Of a stretch of 64,000 nucleotides of DNA, positions 46,287 to 56,398 are shown in pieces. The notes below the pieces were generated by a model. That model was not told the origin of the DNA. It made no database searches and saw only the letters and a program-made list of their open reading frames with translations. The DNA comes from Odontocerum albicorne (lineage: Eukaryota > Arthropoda > Insecta > Trichoptera > Odontoceridae). How positions within the stretch are numbered: the first letter of the stretch is position 1; each line of letters starts with the position of its first letter. Both the position numbers and the translations under genes were made by a program. The DNA lies in the NCBI GenBank assembly GCA_949825065.1, contig OX463865.1:20197115-20261114 (forward strand), written 5' to 3'.

Positions 46287-46449
46287 TTAAAGGACGATGT
46301 AAAAAAAAAAGAGCGGTAAACTGGGAAAGTCAATAAATCACCTCTGTTTGAGCGTAGCGCAAGTCTATGATGGGAAAGATGTTGAAAATTTTCTACGAAA
46401 TAAGAGGGGGCGGTGGGACATTATACAATAGTTACAGAATCGCACTTAC

Positions 46450-46572
46450 CGGAAAGAGACATGAGCACATCCTTGATGACGTGCATCCACAACGTCTTAC
46501 GTGGACAGAGCTGTTCCATAGCTGTCTCGTGCAATTCGTTCAAGTTCAAAGTGTAGATACCTTCATCGGCCC
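46450..46572 (-). CDS. hppy: hppy exon: CNH domain, EEGIYTLNLNELHE-type block
   Basis: The acceptor is TGTTTCAG and the donor is TCCG|GTAAGTGC. It encodes residues 484-524, including ADEGIYTLNLNELHET and MEQLCPRKTLWMHV, matching the most conserved block of the MAP4K CNH domain. The phase is 2-in, 1-out and agrees with both neighbours. CNH domains mediate contacts with small GTPases and other proteins; in MAP4K3 the protein acts in amino-acid signalling to TORC1 (family knowledge). Confidence 0.95.
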
Positions 46573-46739
46573 CTGAAACATAATGACACTGAATTAGTTT
46601 ACGAAAGTTTGGACTACGAGTGAGTTGAGGAATTCTGCTATTCGGGTGGTACTTTCACAGGTAATGGAAGAATTAAGAGGGATATCGAACTACGTGGAAA
46701 AATATATGAGGTGACGGTGTATATAACAAACTCGTTCGA

Positions 46740-46945
46740 GGAGTTGTGAGCTGTCCAGCATTACTACAAAGATGCGCGTTAAATGTTCCTAACAATTACA
46801 CTAGACTGCGCCGGCAAGAACTGTTCTCAATAACATACGCAAGAACGGGTCTTCCAGCCGCTATGCCTGTTGGAAGGGCCTTAACTCTTCTGAACGGGAC
46901 GGGACTGCTTCGGATATTGACATATTTCATATCACATTAACAAAA
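46740..46945 (+). pseudogene. Jockey/I-type LINE C-terminal relic, hppy intron
   Basis: It encodes LNVPNNYTRLRRQELFSITY and ARTGLPAAMPVGRALTLLNG, a common C-terminal motif after the RT domain. A related, more decayed tail is at 33250-33400 (LNVPDNYLRQRTHRLFYQPI). Confidence 0.6.
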
Positions 46946-47234
46946 GCAAAAGTAAATTATCTTCTTAGATTAAGCGCGTTAGAAGGCACTCATCAACATA
47001 CCTAAATGACTGTGAATATATGTGTATAATATGTTTGTGTGTATATACTCGTTTGTATGCATATGCATTATTTTTTATTTTATATAATTTTTTAATTTTT
47101 TTCTATGTAATTTTTCTTCTTTTTTAATGTCTTGTATTTTTCAAAGTAATTGGGCTAAGCCTGTTTTGAGAAAAATAAATTAATATTTAAAAAAAAAAGA
47201 AGTTTTATGAAAAACTGTATGGATATAGAACTTC

Positions 47235-47516
47235 TCCTATAAGGTGCATGGCTGCTCGGTAACTCATTGGATTTCCGTGCGGAAGGTTGTCGGTTTGAAT
47301 CCCGTGCTGTGCTACTTCCCTCGAATGACATTTTTTCCCACCGGTATTCAACGATATAAAGACTCCTATGATTTAGGTCATATCCTTTCAAAAAAGGGAA
47401 AAAACATACCGGTGTGCTCCGACCATCGCACTTCAATGTGCCATTGGATTCAGTGCAGTTGTGTGGCCGGTGAGTTTGCTGGTGTGCAACGGGTCACTCA
47501 CTTAACCCTTATCTTG
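47235..47516 (+). mobile_element. tRNA-derived SINE family 2, hppy intron
   Basis: The head TGGCTGCTCGGTAACTCA (A box) and GTCGGTTTGAATCCCGTG (B box) is followed by TGTGCTACTTCCCTCGAATG and a long tail ending GTCACTCACTTAACCC. An interrupted copy lies at 8585-9410. Confidence 0.7.
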
Positions 47517-47577
47517 GCAAAGTTCAATTTATCCAAATTTTAACCTTTATCTTTGCAAAGTTCAATTTATCCAAATA

Positions 47578-48864
47578 TTAGGTCCCCACATACGAAACCG
47601 GCGTTTTGCCATACTGGCAACTTTGATCTCAAATATCTTCTCTTTGGTTAGGAATTTCAAATTCAAATTTATACAGCTATTTACTCAAGTATTTGTGTTT
47701 CGAAAATTATAATTAATTTGTTTTTTCCTCAATTGTTTTTTTTCTTTGCGTCACTCAGATTACAAAATGGAAAACTTGAAATATCGCGTTATTTACGAGT
47801 ACGAGTTCCACCGTGGCACCAGTGCTGCAGAAACGGCTCGAAGGATTAATGATGTGTATGGCGACGGTGCCGCAAAAGAAAACACAGTGCGTTTTTGGTT
47901 CCAACGTTTTCGTTCTGGAAATTTCGACCTGCAGAACAAGCCCGGTGGACGGCCGGAGACCAAAGTTGATAATGAAGAATTGAAGGCTATTGTGGAAGCG
48001 GATCCATCGCAAACCACGTCCGAGTTAGCTGCAGGCTGCGGTGTTAGTGATAAAACTGTTTTAATCCACTTGAAGCAAATTGGGAAGGTGAAAAAGCTTG
48101 AAAGGTGGGTACCTCACGAATTGAGTGAAGCAAATCAACAAACGCGCGTTGACTGCTGCGTTGCATTACTCAACCGGCACAATAATGAAGGGATTTTGAA
48201 TCGAATCATTACCTGTGATGAAAAGTGGATCCTGTATGATAATCGGAAGCGCTCATCGCAATGGCTGAACCCTGCCGAACCAGCCAAACCATGCCCCAAG
48301 CGAAAATTGACTCCAAAAAAGTTACTTGTGAGCGTTTGGTGGACTAGTGCTGGTGTCGTTCACTACAGCTTTCTTAAATCTGGCCAGACGATTACGGCAG
48401 ATGTCTATTGTCAGCAACTGCAAACCATGATGGAAAAGCTAGCTGCTAAACAACCGAGGCTGGTTAATCGCTCTAGGCCACTGCTGCTTCATGATAACGC
48501 TAGACCACACACTGCACAACAGACGGCTACCAAATTAGAAGAGCTTCAATTGGAATGTCTAAGACATCCACCGTACTCTCCGGACCTTGCCCCAACAGAT
48601 TACTATTTTTTTCGAGATTTGGATAACTTCTTGCAAGGGAAAAAATTCAACTCCGATGGGGCAGTCCAAACCGACTTCAAAGATTTTATTGATTCCCGTC
48701 CGAATGGTTTTTTTAGTAAAGGGATCGATGAACTACCTATGAGATAGCAAAAGTGCATAGATAGCAATGGTACATACTTTGATTAAATAAATATATTATA
48801 TTAAAAAAAAATCAACTTTATGTTCCTCCCAAACAAAACGCCAATTTCACATGTAAGGACCCAA
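47578..48864 (+). mobile_element. near-intact mariner (cecropia/Hsmar1-like), 1287 bp
   Basis: The element is bounded by TIRs (TTAGGTCCCCACATACGA and, at the right end, reverse-complemented TTGGGTCCTTACATGTGA) and flanked by TA on both sides (47576-47577, 48865-48866). Its length is typical of mariner. It lies in sense orientation relative to the plus strand, so antisense to hppy, within the intron between the exons at 49803 and 46450. It is the youngest-looking DNA transposon in the window. Confidence 0.95.
47767..48747 (+). CDS. mariner transposase, one premature stop 12 codons from the normal end
   Basis: The frame is open from MENLKYRVIYEYEF for 326 residues. I chose this Met because it matches the usual mariner start; an upstream in-frame Met at 47746 adds seven residues. 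An N-terminal double helix-turn-helix is followed by WVPHELSE. The catalytic DD34D triad is visible: CDEKW, HDNARPH and YSPDLAPTDYYFF, with 34 residues between the last two Asp. The reading frame stops at TAG (48745) after LPMR. The same frame then continues QKCIDSNGTYFD to a TAA at 48784, so a Trp codon of the usual LPxRWQKC ending has most likely become a stop. No other frameshift or stop is seen. The transposase would cut and paste elements with matching TIRs; whether the shortened protein is active is unknown. Confidence 0.92.
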   Translation: MENLKYRVIYEYEFHRGTSAAETARRINDVYGDGAAKENTVRFWFQRFRSGNFDLQNKPGGRPETKVDNEELKAIVEADPSQTTSELAAGCGVSDKTVLIHLKQIGKVKKLERWVPHELSEANQQTRVDCCVALLNRHNNEGILNRIITCDEKWILYDNRKRSSQWLNPAEPAKPCPKRKLTPKKLLVSVWWTSAGVVHYSFLKSGQTITADVYCQQLQTMMEKLAAKQPRLVNRSRPLLLHDNARPHTAQQTATKLEELQLECLRHPPYSPDLAPTDYYFFRDLDNFLQGKKFNSDGAVQTDFKDFIDSRPNGFFSKGIDELPMR

Positions 48865-49145
48865 TATTAAGGTTTTTTTTGGTGTTTCCTTGTTATATGG
48901 TAAGTTATGAAGGAAAATTGAGGAAAAAAACTTTTCCTTATAGGTTTTTTTGTATGTAACACCCACGTTACATTGCCAAAATATCAATTTTTATAAGACA
49001 CAAAAAGCGCTATAAAATGATTCAATAATCTAAAACAAGAACAACATTTACATAGTTGAATTATCAACAAATAAAATGGTGTGAATAATTTTTCTCGACA
49101 TGTAGTGATTAATAAGATATTTATAGACCAGACTAAAATAATTTA

Positions 49146-49216
49146 AAAAAAATCTGGGTTCGAACCCGCAACCTCCGGATTGGCAGACAAGTGTCTTACC
49201 ACCAGGCCATGGAAGT
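49146..49216 (-). mobile_element. SINE family 1 head, broken by solo LTR
   Basis: The minus strand reads CATGGCCTGGTGGTAAGAC and GGTTGCGGGTTCGAACCC, nearly identical to the head at 5493-5672. The copy stops where the LTR at 49217 begins. Confidence 0.75.
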
Positions 49217-49684
49217 TGTCACGTATGCGTCACCATAAAATATGATTGATACATTTTCTTGTTATTTGGTATTTTTTTATGTATCATATAAATTCTTATG
49301 TTTGTTGATGTACGTACTGTGTCCCGACGGTAATGAAATGTTCCTTATGCGTGGCCTCCACAAGAGCTAGTATCAAAAGTCGGCCGGCCCATACATGCGA
49401 AAACTTGTGAGAATTGTGATATCTCACAAATCATGACGGCATGCACAGGCGAAAACAGGCGCTTGCGATGATTGATTGGCCCCATATAAGGAGCGCCAAA
49501 TGTAAAAAAATACATTCTCTCAGTTCACTCCAGTCTACTGTCTTTTACTTGCGACCAACTACTGCCTACTAAATCTCTTCTCACCCTGCTACTTTTCACC
49601 GGAAAGCATCTAGTTAGCTGAACTCTCCGAGCATTGAGCGGCAGCCACCCACCTATTCTACAGTCTTTGTACCGGTGCCGTACA
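49217..49684 (+). mobile_element. solo LTR, copy 3, inside a SINE head, hppy intron
   Basis: It starts TGTCACGTATGCGTCACC and ends CGGTGCCGTACA, with a CCCATATAAGGAGCGCC promoter-like core. The flanks GAAGT and TTCAT do not match, so this copy is older or rearranged. It breaks a minus-strand tRNA-derived SINE just after its box A region. Confidence 0.8.
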
Positions 49685-49802
49685 TTCATCCGATTACAAT
49701 TAAACTAAGGAATAAAAGGTAACAAAGTTAGTTACTTGTTCTACGGATATTGCGGGGAGATTGTGAAGTCTAAATTTTATTGAAAGGCAGTGAATCACTT
49801 AC

Positions 49803-49884
49803 CGATAAGGATATGCTGATCCCTGGTGTCCGGGTGTATCCAGGAAGCGGTGCAGTTAATCTTCAGAGGACACCCATTGAAGAC
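49803..49884 (-). CDS. hppy: hppy exon: start of CNH domain
   Basis: Exon of 82 bases with acceptor GTTTAG and donor ATCG|GTAAGTGA. It encodes VFNGCPLKINCTASWIHPD and then TRDQHILI (residues 457-483), the first strands of the CNH beta-propeller and nearly identical to metazoan MAP4K3/5. It leaves one base (G) that completes a Gly codon with the next exon. The exon is too short to be noticed except by homology and its splice sites. Confidence 0.95.
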
Positions 49885-50322
49885 CTAAACACACACACAA
49901 GAACATTAAAATAATAAGAATTAACATAATAAATAAAATAACAAATACAAGAGAAAAGACAGTAAGGTCAAAGTTAACAAAGTACGTGTGAAGCCAATCG
50001 TGACTTATGCCAATCATCCTGTCATGTAGCTCATGATTGAGTATCGTGACACCCATGATGACTCCTCTTCATATATCCCTGCACTCTGCCGCTCGAAGGA
50101 CAGTTGTTAAGGGTAGTCCAGTTGCGTTTCTCACTTGGTCATCCAACGCTTTGGGATTCTTACTCTTGTGCGTCGTCCTTCCACGTTTCCAGTCACCACA
50201 TACCTCTCCGAATTGGCTCCTTGGCCCCGAACAATGTGCCCAAAGATCAGAGGACTCGTTAATGGTATATTGTCAATTATTTCATTTATTTTATTTTTAT
50301 TTAACACTTTTATTGCAAATAC

Positions 50323-50388
50323 AATCTGGCGGGCTTATTGCCAGGCGGCAATCTCTTCCAACGAACCAGAAAAAAGTAAATGAAGCAA

Positions 50389-50393
<5 letters not shown>
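50323..50393 (-). mobile_element. SINE family 1 tail fragment, target of the RTE LINE
   Basis: CAATCTGGCGGGCTTATTGC to CGAACCAG. The RTE LINE at 50394 inserted right after it and duplicated AAATGAAGCAAGTTAT. Confidence 0.65.
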
Positions 50394-50425
<32 letters not shown>

Positions 50426-50976
50426 GGCTCCATCCCAACTCATTGTCTGCGAAGCCTGTTGGGGTCAGCTCTCCTCATCCTCAGGTTGTATGCTCTTCTG
50501 TCCCGGACTACGTCCCCCAGGCCGTGCCTCTGCATCAGGTTATTTTTTTGCACCACCCATGAATTCTTTGGTCTTCCTCTGGTTGTTATTCGAGGAAGAT
50601 CCATGGAGATTGCCTGGTTCACAATGTGATCGGGTGCTTTGCGTCCAAAGTGCCCATACCATCTCAATCGCCTCTCCTCCATTTTACTGTTGATATCTGT
50701 AACACCTAGGCTTCCACGAATGCATGAGCTTCTTATTTTGTCTCTTAGGTACACACCAGCTGACCATCTTAGCATGCGCATTTCAGCAGTTTCTAGTTGC
50801 CTAGAGTAAGAGTTATACATCGTCCAGCATTCGGAGCCATAGAGGAGTGCAGGTCTGACAATCGTTTGGTATACTTTTCCTTTTAACTTTACTGGCATTT
50901 TCAGATCACATAGAACTCCCGTCATTGATCTAAACTTCATCCATCCCACACTAATTCTATGTGTTACATCTGCTGC
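50394..50976 (-). mobile_element. RTE-like LINE, 583 bp, 16-bp TSD, hppy intron
   Basis: Flanked by AAATGAAGCAAGTTAT (50378-50393, 50977-50992). The minus-strand frame 50949-50440 is open for 169 residues: KGKVYQTIVRPALLYGSECW, ETAEMRMLRWSAGVYLRDKI, GVTDINSKMEERRLRWYGH. This is the same family as 31909 but with longer 5' extent and a (GA)n 3' tail, seen as a CT run at 50394-50422. Confidence 0.9.
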
Positions 50977-51139
50977 AAATGAAGCAAGTTATACAGTCGA
51001 ATAAATCATTACATGGCCGAAGACAATATTGTCTTCCAGTCATGCTCTTCGATATGTCCGAATCACCAATTCGTATATGTTGAAGGGTTCCATACAAAAG
51101 AAAAGAAAGGTTTAACCTGTATAAAATATATAAGTGTAC

Positions 51140-51294
51140 CTTTGAGAAGCACGCCCCCATATGCACCTTGGGCGTGGGTGGCAGCCCGTTAGTGTTAGGT
51201 CGTGGTGGAGTGAGAGCGCGACTTCGATGGCCACGGTGTGAGCGGCGCGGGGGCACCGGAGGAGACACCACGTCGGGAGCTGCATTGCTGCCGC
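51140..51294 (-). CDS. hppy: hppy exon: proline-rich linker and CNH entry
   Basis: The acceptor is CTCTGCAG and the donor is AAAG|GTACACTT. The exon encodes residues 405-456, with class-type SH3 ligand sequences (SPPVPPRR) and the conserved LPPTPKVHMGACFSK block that leads into the CNH domain in MAP4K3 and MAP4K5. It ends on a codon boundary, and the next exon continues VFNGCPLKI as in the family. The proline motifs would be docking sites for SH3 adaptors, which is inferred from the family. Confidence 0.93.
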
Positions 51295-51504
51295 CTGCAG
51301 AGAACACAGAAGTTACCTTTTACCACCAACCACATAAGAAATAATCAATTGACTCGAGTCATTCTGTAGAACTTAAAGTAATAACTGGTCTCACTGACAA
51401 CTCAATAGTAGCAAAGTATCGCTAGGGTCAAAATGTTATTTTTTTGCTTTCAGTATTGTATTGACGTATTATTGGATTATTCTGAAAACAATGGCAGATT
51501 TTAA

Positions 51505-52086
51505 CCTTTCCATTCCTGTGCTAAAAAAAATCCGCCCGTTCCGGTGTTGTGTATTCAATACACATGCAAAAATGAGCGATTTAAAATCGGGAAAATAAGA
51601 ATATTCTTAGCTAATCGCTTAAATTATTAAAATTTGAAGTCAAAAGTGATAGATAATAATTGAAATTTAATTGCTGAAAACATGAAAAAAAACCATCCGC
51701 CAACGTTCACAAAGCTCTACTGAAAGCTGTCGACCTACTGAGCGAGAGAAGCGAGCGAACCGAGATTCTATTTCTCACGTTCCCATATACCGAAGTAGAG
51801 TGAGAGTGAGACGTGAATAGCGTCGCTTCCTCACCCATAGAGGTTTTTAGAATGAATATACCTACGTCACACGTTTGATTGTATTGGTGAATTTATTCCC
51901 GATTTTCGCAAAATCTCTGATGTGTCCGATAAGTGCTAATTATTATTAATATTATTTTTTCATTCAATGCGTAAATGTATTACGGAGGAATACCTAAAAT
52001 CTGAACCCAGTATTTATTATATTTATAGAGATATTAAAGTTTTTAGAAGCAATGTGTACTAGTTACACATCACAGGACAGGAAGGG
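51505..52086 (+). mobile_element. piggyBac-type MITE family 2, copy c, hppy intron
   Basis: TTAA at 51501-51504 and 52087-52090. The interior matches copies a and b. It abuts the pogo MITE at 52096 with only a few bases between. Confidence 0.87.
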
Positions 52087-52095
52087 TTAATATTA

Positions 52096-53090
52096 CAGTG
52101 GAACCTCGGTTTTCGAACTTAATTAGTTCCAGAAGGCTGTTTGAAAACCGAATAAATCTTTCCCATAAGTAATGTAGATTGGATTAACATGTTCTAGTAA
52201 TAAACAGATTAAATAAATGAAAATTTAACTACACTCGATCTGCACCGAGGAGAGCTGATGGCGTAAGTGGAAGGTGGTGAGGCAGGTGGAGAGAAGAAGA
52301 TATGGTATTGTTTGGGAAGGGAATCACCTTGCATAAAAACGTCAGGTAACTGACCCCTTCTGGGGTTCTTTCTCTTTTCTGTCTCATTAACCTTTCCTTC
52401 CCTGTGTTGGGTATCTTCTACACGTTGCTTCTAATAACCATCAATATCTCTATAAATATAATAAATACAAGGTTAAGAATTTAGGTAATCCTCCATAATA
52501 TATTTACGCATTGATTTAAAAAATAATATTAATAATAATCAGAATTTATCGACTACATCGTAGGTGTTTTGTGAAGATCGGAAACAAATTCGCATTTAAA
52601 CTCTGTGAGTGCCTCGTCTTGACGATAGGTGAAGAGTATGCGGGAAGCGCGACACTATATTCGCATCTCACTCTTGCATACTTCACTGAATAGCGAGGAG
52701 CTCAATTGTCTCAATCGTCGCAAGCGTAAGCCACGCCGGGAGTAAGCAGTAGCTTTTGGGCTTGCAACCAGACTAGACCTACGCCCATTCCATGAGCGTT
52801 GTCAGATGGTTTTTTAATGTTTTCAGCAAATAAATCTCAATTATTATTTCAATTACAATTAATTAAGGGGATTATCTATGAATGTTCTTATTTTTCTGAT
52901 TTAAAATCGCTAATTTTTTATCGCGTACTCACTACCCAACGCCGGAGCGCGCGTTTCAATTTTAGCACCGTAAGGGAAGGGTTAAAAACGTGTCTAATGA
53001 ATATTGATTTTGCCTTTTTTTTTAAAAATATATCTGAAGTTAGACATGGCACTGTCAGATGTGAGATGTTCGAGAACCGAGGTACCACTG
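52096..53090. mobile_element. pogo/Tigger-type MITE with nested piggyBac MITE, hppy intron
   Basis: Ends CAGTGGAACCTCGGTTTTCG and, inverted, CAGTGGTACCTCGGTTCTCG, flanked by TA. This is the classic pogo/Tigger terminus. Without the nested 52391-52981 element it is about 400 bases and non-coding. Confidence 0.85.
52391..52981 (-). mobile_element. piggyBac-type MITE family 1, copy d, inside a pogo MITE
   Basis: TTAA at 52387-52390 and 52982-52985. It is inverted relative to copies a-c. Both flanks belong to the pogo-type MITE at 52096-53090, so this is a nested insertion. Confidence 0.87.
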
Positions 53091-53287
53091 TATTTACATT
53101 TAGTTTATTTTTCTGATGCCAAGTGACCGAAAATCCCTCCAAGGGATTTAGTATCAATGTCATAAAATAATTAATTTTGTGTTGACGTTATCTCTTACTA
53201 AATCTGCTCTGATTTCCATAAGACATTTTTTTATTTCAGTTTTATATTTATCGTATATTTTGATATCTCTAAGGCTTTAGATATATA

Positions 53288-54073
53288 TTGGGTGTTAACA
53301 TAAGTTGTGTCCGTTTTTTTCAATTTAAAAATGAGCACCAAAAGTAAAACAAAATAGTAAAGGTTAACCACCGTACCCTTCAAACCACCGTAGAATTGGC
53401 TGAGCAGATGAATTGTAGTCACATGACTGTATACCGCCATCTTAAATCAATGGGAAAAGTTCACAAGTTCGGCGCTCGGGTTCCACATGTTTTGAGTGAA
53501 AACAACAAAAATCAACGTTCGACAATTTTTGCTGGTTTGCTCGCACGTCATCGAGCTACGCATGGCCACAAGCAAAAGGTTCCTTTACCGCATCATTACT
53601 GGTGATGAAAAATGGTTTGTAAATGGTGATGAAAAATGTTTGAAGGAGATCTTCATGAATAATATGGTTTAAGTGGTCCTCATCGAAGTCCACTGGTCGT
53701 CCGGAACGCTCCATGTCTTTCAGGTCGAAATTACCGTCTTTGAAACGCAAAAACCAACGACGAGCTGTCCTTTCATTCATAGCATCTTCACCGTACACTT
53801 CGCAAATATCGCGAGCATCTTTGGCAGCTTTATTCCCTCGATTGAACGTGAACAGAAGGAGGTGTCGAAAATGTTCACTTTTGTCTACTTGACATTCCAT
53901 TTTGAAGGCTTGTAATCAAATAAAATAATATATGTAACGTAAAAGCAAACACAATATCTTGTAGAGCAGAAAATTATCTTTCGAATGACGTATAACCTTT
54001 ACCATTTTGTTTTACTTTTGGTGCTCATTTTTAAATTTGGAAAAAAATGGACACAACTTATGTTAACACCCAA
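53288..54073. mobile_element. rearranged mariner with ~80-bp inverted ends
   Basis: Inverted termini beginning TTGGGTGTTAACATAAG lie at both ends, each flanked by TA. Inside, the plus strand at 53375-53625 encodes a middle transposase segment (MAEQMNCSHMTVYRHLKSMG, VPHVLSENNKNQRS). The minus strand at 53640-53900 encodes the N terminus (KDARDICEVYGEDAMNERTA, RRWFLRFKDGNFDLKD). The two halves point toward each other, so the element has an internal inversion and has lost its C-terminal half. Confidence 0.85.
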
Positions 54074-54198
54074 TACTATGCGAGCTTGTATGCTCATAAT
54101 CATATAGAAAAACACGGCTATCAAATTTAATCCGGAGTTGATAATTCACACTGATTTCGCAAAAATATTACTGATAGAGTTCATTCAATTCAAAGTAC

Positions 54199-54899
54199 GA
54201 GGCATATCCAGAAAGTAAGTGTACTGAATTTTTGTAGGTTATAATTTTTTTTATTTAAACAAAAAAATTACGTGGTTACCGTATTACATATGTAAGCTAT
54301 TTTTCGACATAGTCGCCATTCCTCTCAATGCAGGTGGTGAAGCGGGGTGTCAACTTTTTGATGCCTTCCTCGAAGTAGTTTCCCGCCAACCCCTCCGTCC
54401 ACCTCCTCCTTTACCTCGTCGTCGGTTGAGAAAACCTTTTTCCACCCATGTGCAGCTTCAGGGTGGTAAAGAGATAGTAATCTGAAGGTGCTAGGTCAGG
54501 GGAATGCGCGGGATGGTTCAGGACATCCCATTTAAACGAGGCGAGCAGTTCCTTCGTGGCGTTGGCCGTGTGTGGTCTGGCATTGTCGTGCAGCAGGCAG
54601 ACTCACTTTGTCAGCATGCCTCTCCTCTTGTTCTGAATCGCCCTCCGCAATTTTTTTACGGTCTCACAGTATCTTGCAGAGTTGATGGTCTCCCCTTGAG
54701 GCATATATTCAATTAAAATTATGCCTTGACAGTCCCAAAACACGGATGCCATTATTTTCTTGGCTGAAATTGTGGTTTTGAACTTTTTGGCGGAGGGTGA
54801 AGAGGTGTGATGCCACTGTTGAGACTGCCTTTTGGTATATAAAATAAAATCCATCCGGTCGTGAGAGCCTCAGTACACTTACTTTCTGGATACGCCTCG
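54199..54899 (-). mobile_element. 5'-deleted mariner with TIRs and TA duplication
   Basis: TIRs CGAGGCATATCCAGAAAGTA at 54199 and its inverted match ending at 54899 are flanked by TA. The minus strand encodes the C-terminal half of a mariner transposase (MASVFWDCQGIILIEYMP, SARYCETVKKLRRAIQNK, then a frame-shifted LLHDNARPHTAN). The N-terminal DNA-binding region is absent. Confidence 0.88.
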
Positions 54900-55197
54900 T
54901 ATATTCGATTCGAAGTACATTTCAATACATTTGAAGCCTTGAAATGTTCATTCTTCGAATCCACTGGAGTGTCATGTCACAAACGTTTCGGTCCTGCAAC
55001 GCTCCAACTGTAAGCCTGTAGAGAATATGGTCGTAAAGGCGAAATTGTGGTGGATCAGACGTGTGATACACGTCCCCGCATCTACGATCGGACTGTTTCT
55101 GTTTTTACAGAAGATCACATGATCGACGTACGTGGAAGAACAGCTCAAGATTCACATAATTAAAATTTCATTACTTTAGTTGGGCCAATGGTATTGA

Positions 55198-55385
55198 TTA
55201 ATTTGTAGTCAATATTTTAGTGAGCGCATTTCGAATCATACGAAATACATACCCTAGTTTTCTGATTTTTGTGCTCAAAGCGTTAGTATGAACCTCCCAG
55301 CGAAGAAACTGACCAACAAAAACTCCAAGATACTTTATACTGTCAACCCTTTCCAAAGGAACACAACTACAGTCAGCCAAGGGTG
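55198..55385 (-). pseudogene. LINE reverse transcriptase fragment, hppy intron
   Basis: The minus strand encodes CSCVPLERVDSIKYLGVFVG and NALSTKIRKLGYVFRMIRN, the post-RT segment of Jockey/I-type LINEs (..I.YLG...D..L.W..H...). Short, no catalytic motif. Confidence 0.65.
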
Positions 55386-55497
55386 AACAAGTGTGGAGTG
55401 TTATGTATTTATTTGTAGGTGCTTGAGTTTTTGTAGCGATGCTAAATGTGATGTATTTAATTTAGGGTTAATAAATTTGAGTCCATCCATTCCTTAA

Positions 55498-56113
55498 CCT
55501 GTTCACCGCGTTAAAAATCAAATTCCACGAATCCTGTGCGCGGCACAATTTCAGCGTTTTTTAATTTCTAAGTTTAAACACATATTTTGTTTAGAACCAC
55601 TGATATTTGATTACAACACCAAGTAAACATGACACTAAAGTAATTTTCTGATACTAAATAATAGTCATTACTCTTAAGGAGACTCATTAAATAAAGGAGA
55701 TAAACTAAACATTACGTAAAATAAACAAAGGAATGCTACGATCAAATCAATGCTTCATGACACTCACCCGATCAAATGCATATAGCACTAGTAATGTTTA
55801 TTTACGTAAGAGAGACTTAGTAATGTTTATTTACGTAAGAGAGACTCATCGCAGGACTCGATCCGCGCGACAGGTCGTTAATGCTGGAAATATTGAGAAA
55901 CCAAAAAAATTCGGCGCTCTGTTTATTCAACAATATCTCATAAACTAATATATTATTTGACAAGGTTTTCAGAGATGTCGCTAGAATAAAGATTATTTTA
56001 AATTTTAGTTCAATTTTTATTCCGGTTTTGCAAATTTTTTTTTGAGTATTTGCGATTTGAAAGTTTGGATTGTCGTCAGATCACAGGCGTTTGTGCTTCC
56101 CGCGGGGAACACG
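55498..56113 (+). mobile_element. TTAA-flanked MITE family 3, long copy, hppy intron
   Basis: TTAA at 55494-55497 and 56114-56117; ends CCTGTTCACCGC and GCGGGGAACACG. It carries about 330 bases absent from the 28129 copy, including a 29-bp direct duplication around TAGTAATGTTTATTTACG (55793-55850). Confidence 0.75.
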
Positions 56114-56398
56114 TTAACTATACGCAATACTTTGTTTGCCTTTGAAAATACATACGTAATAGAGTGAATGGTTGGTTATATATTTACTTACTGACGGGAG
56201 TATTTCTAAAGAAGGAACGTTAGTTGCTCACAATATAATCTTGATCCCAATATTAGTTATTTGGCTAATCTTTTTATTATTGGTCAATCATTATGAAGTC
56301 TGCGCAAGCAAACTCGTGGTATAATTCCAGTTATGTGGAAATCCAGGCTCGTAGATGTCAGAATTATAAAAAATAAAACAGGGAACAAAATATCTCAC

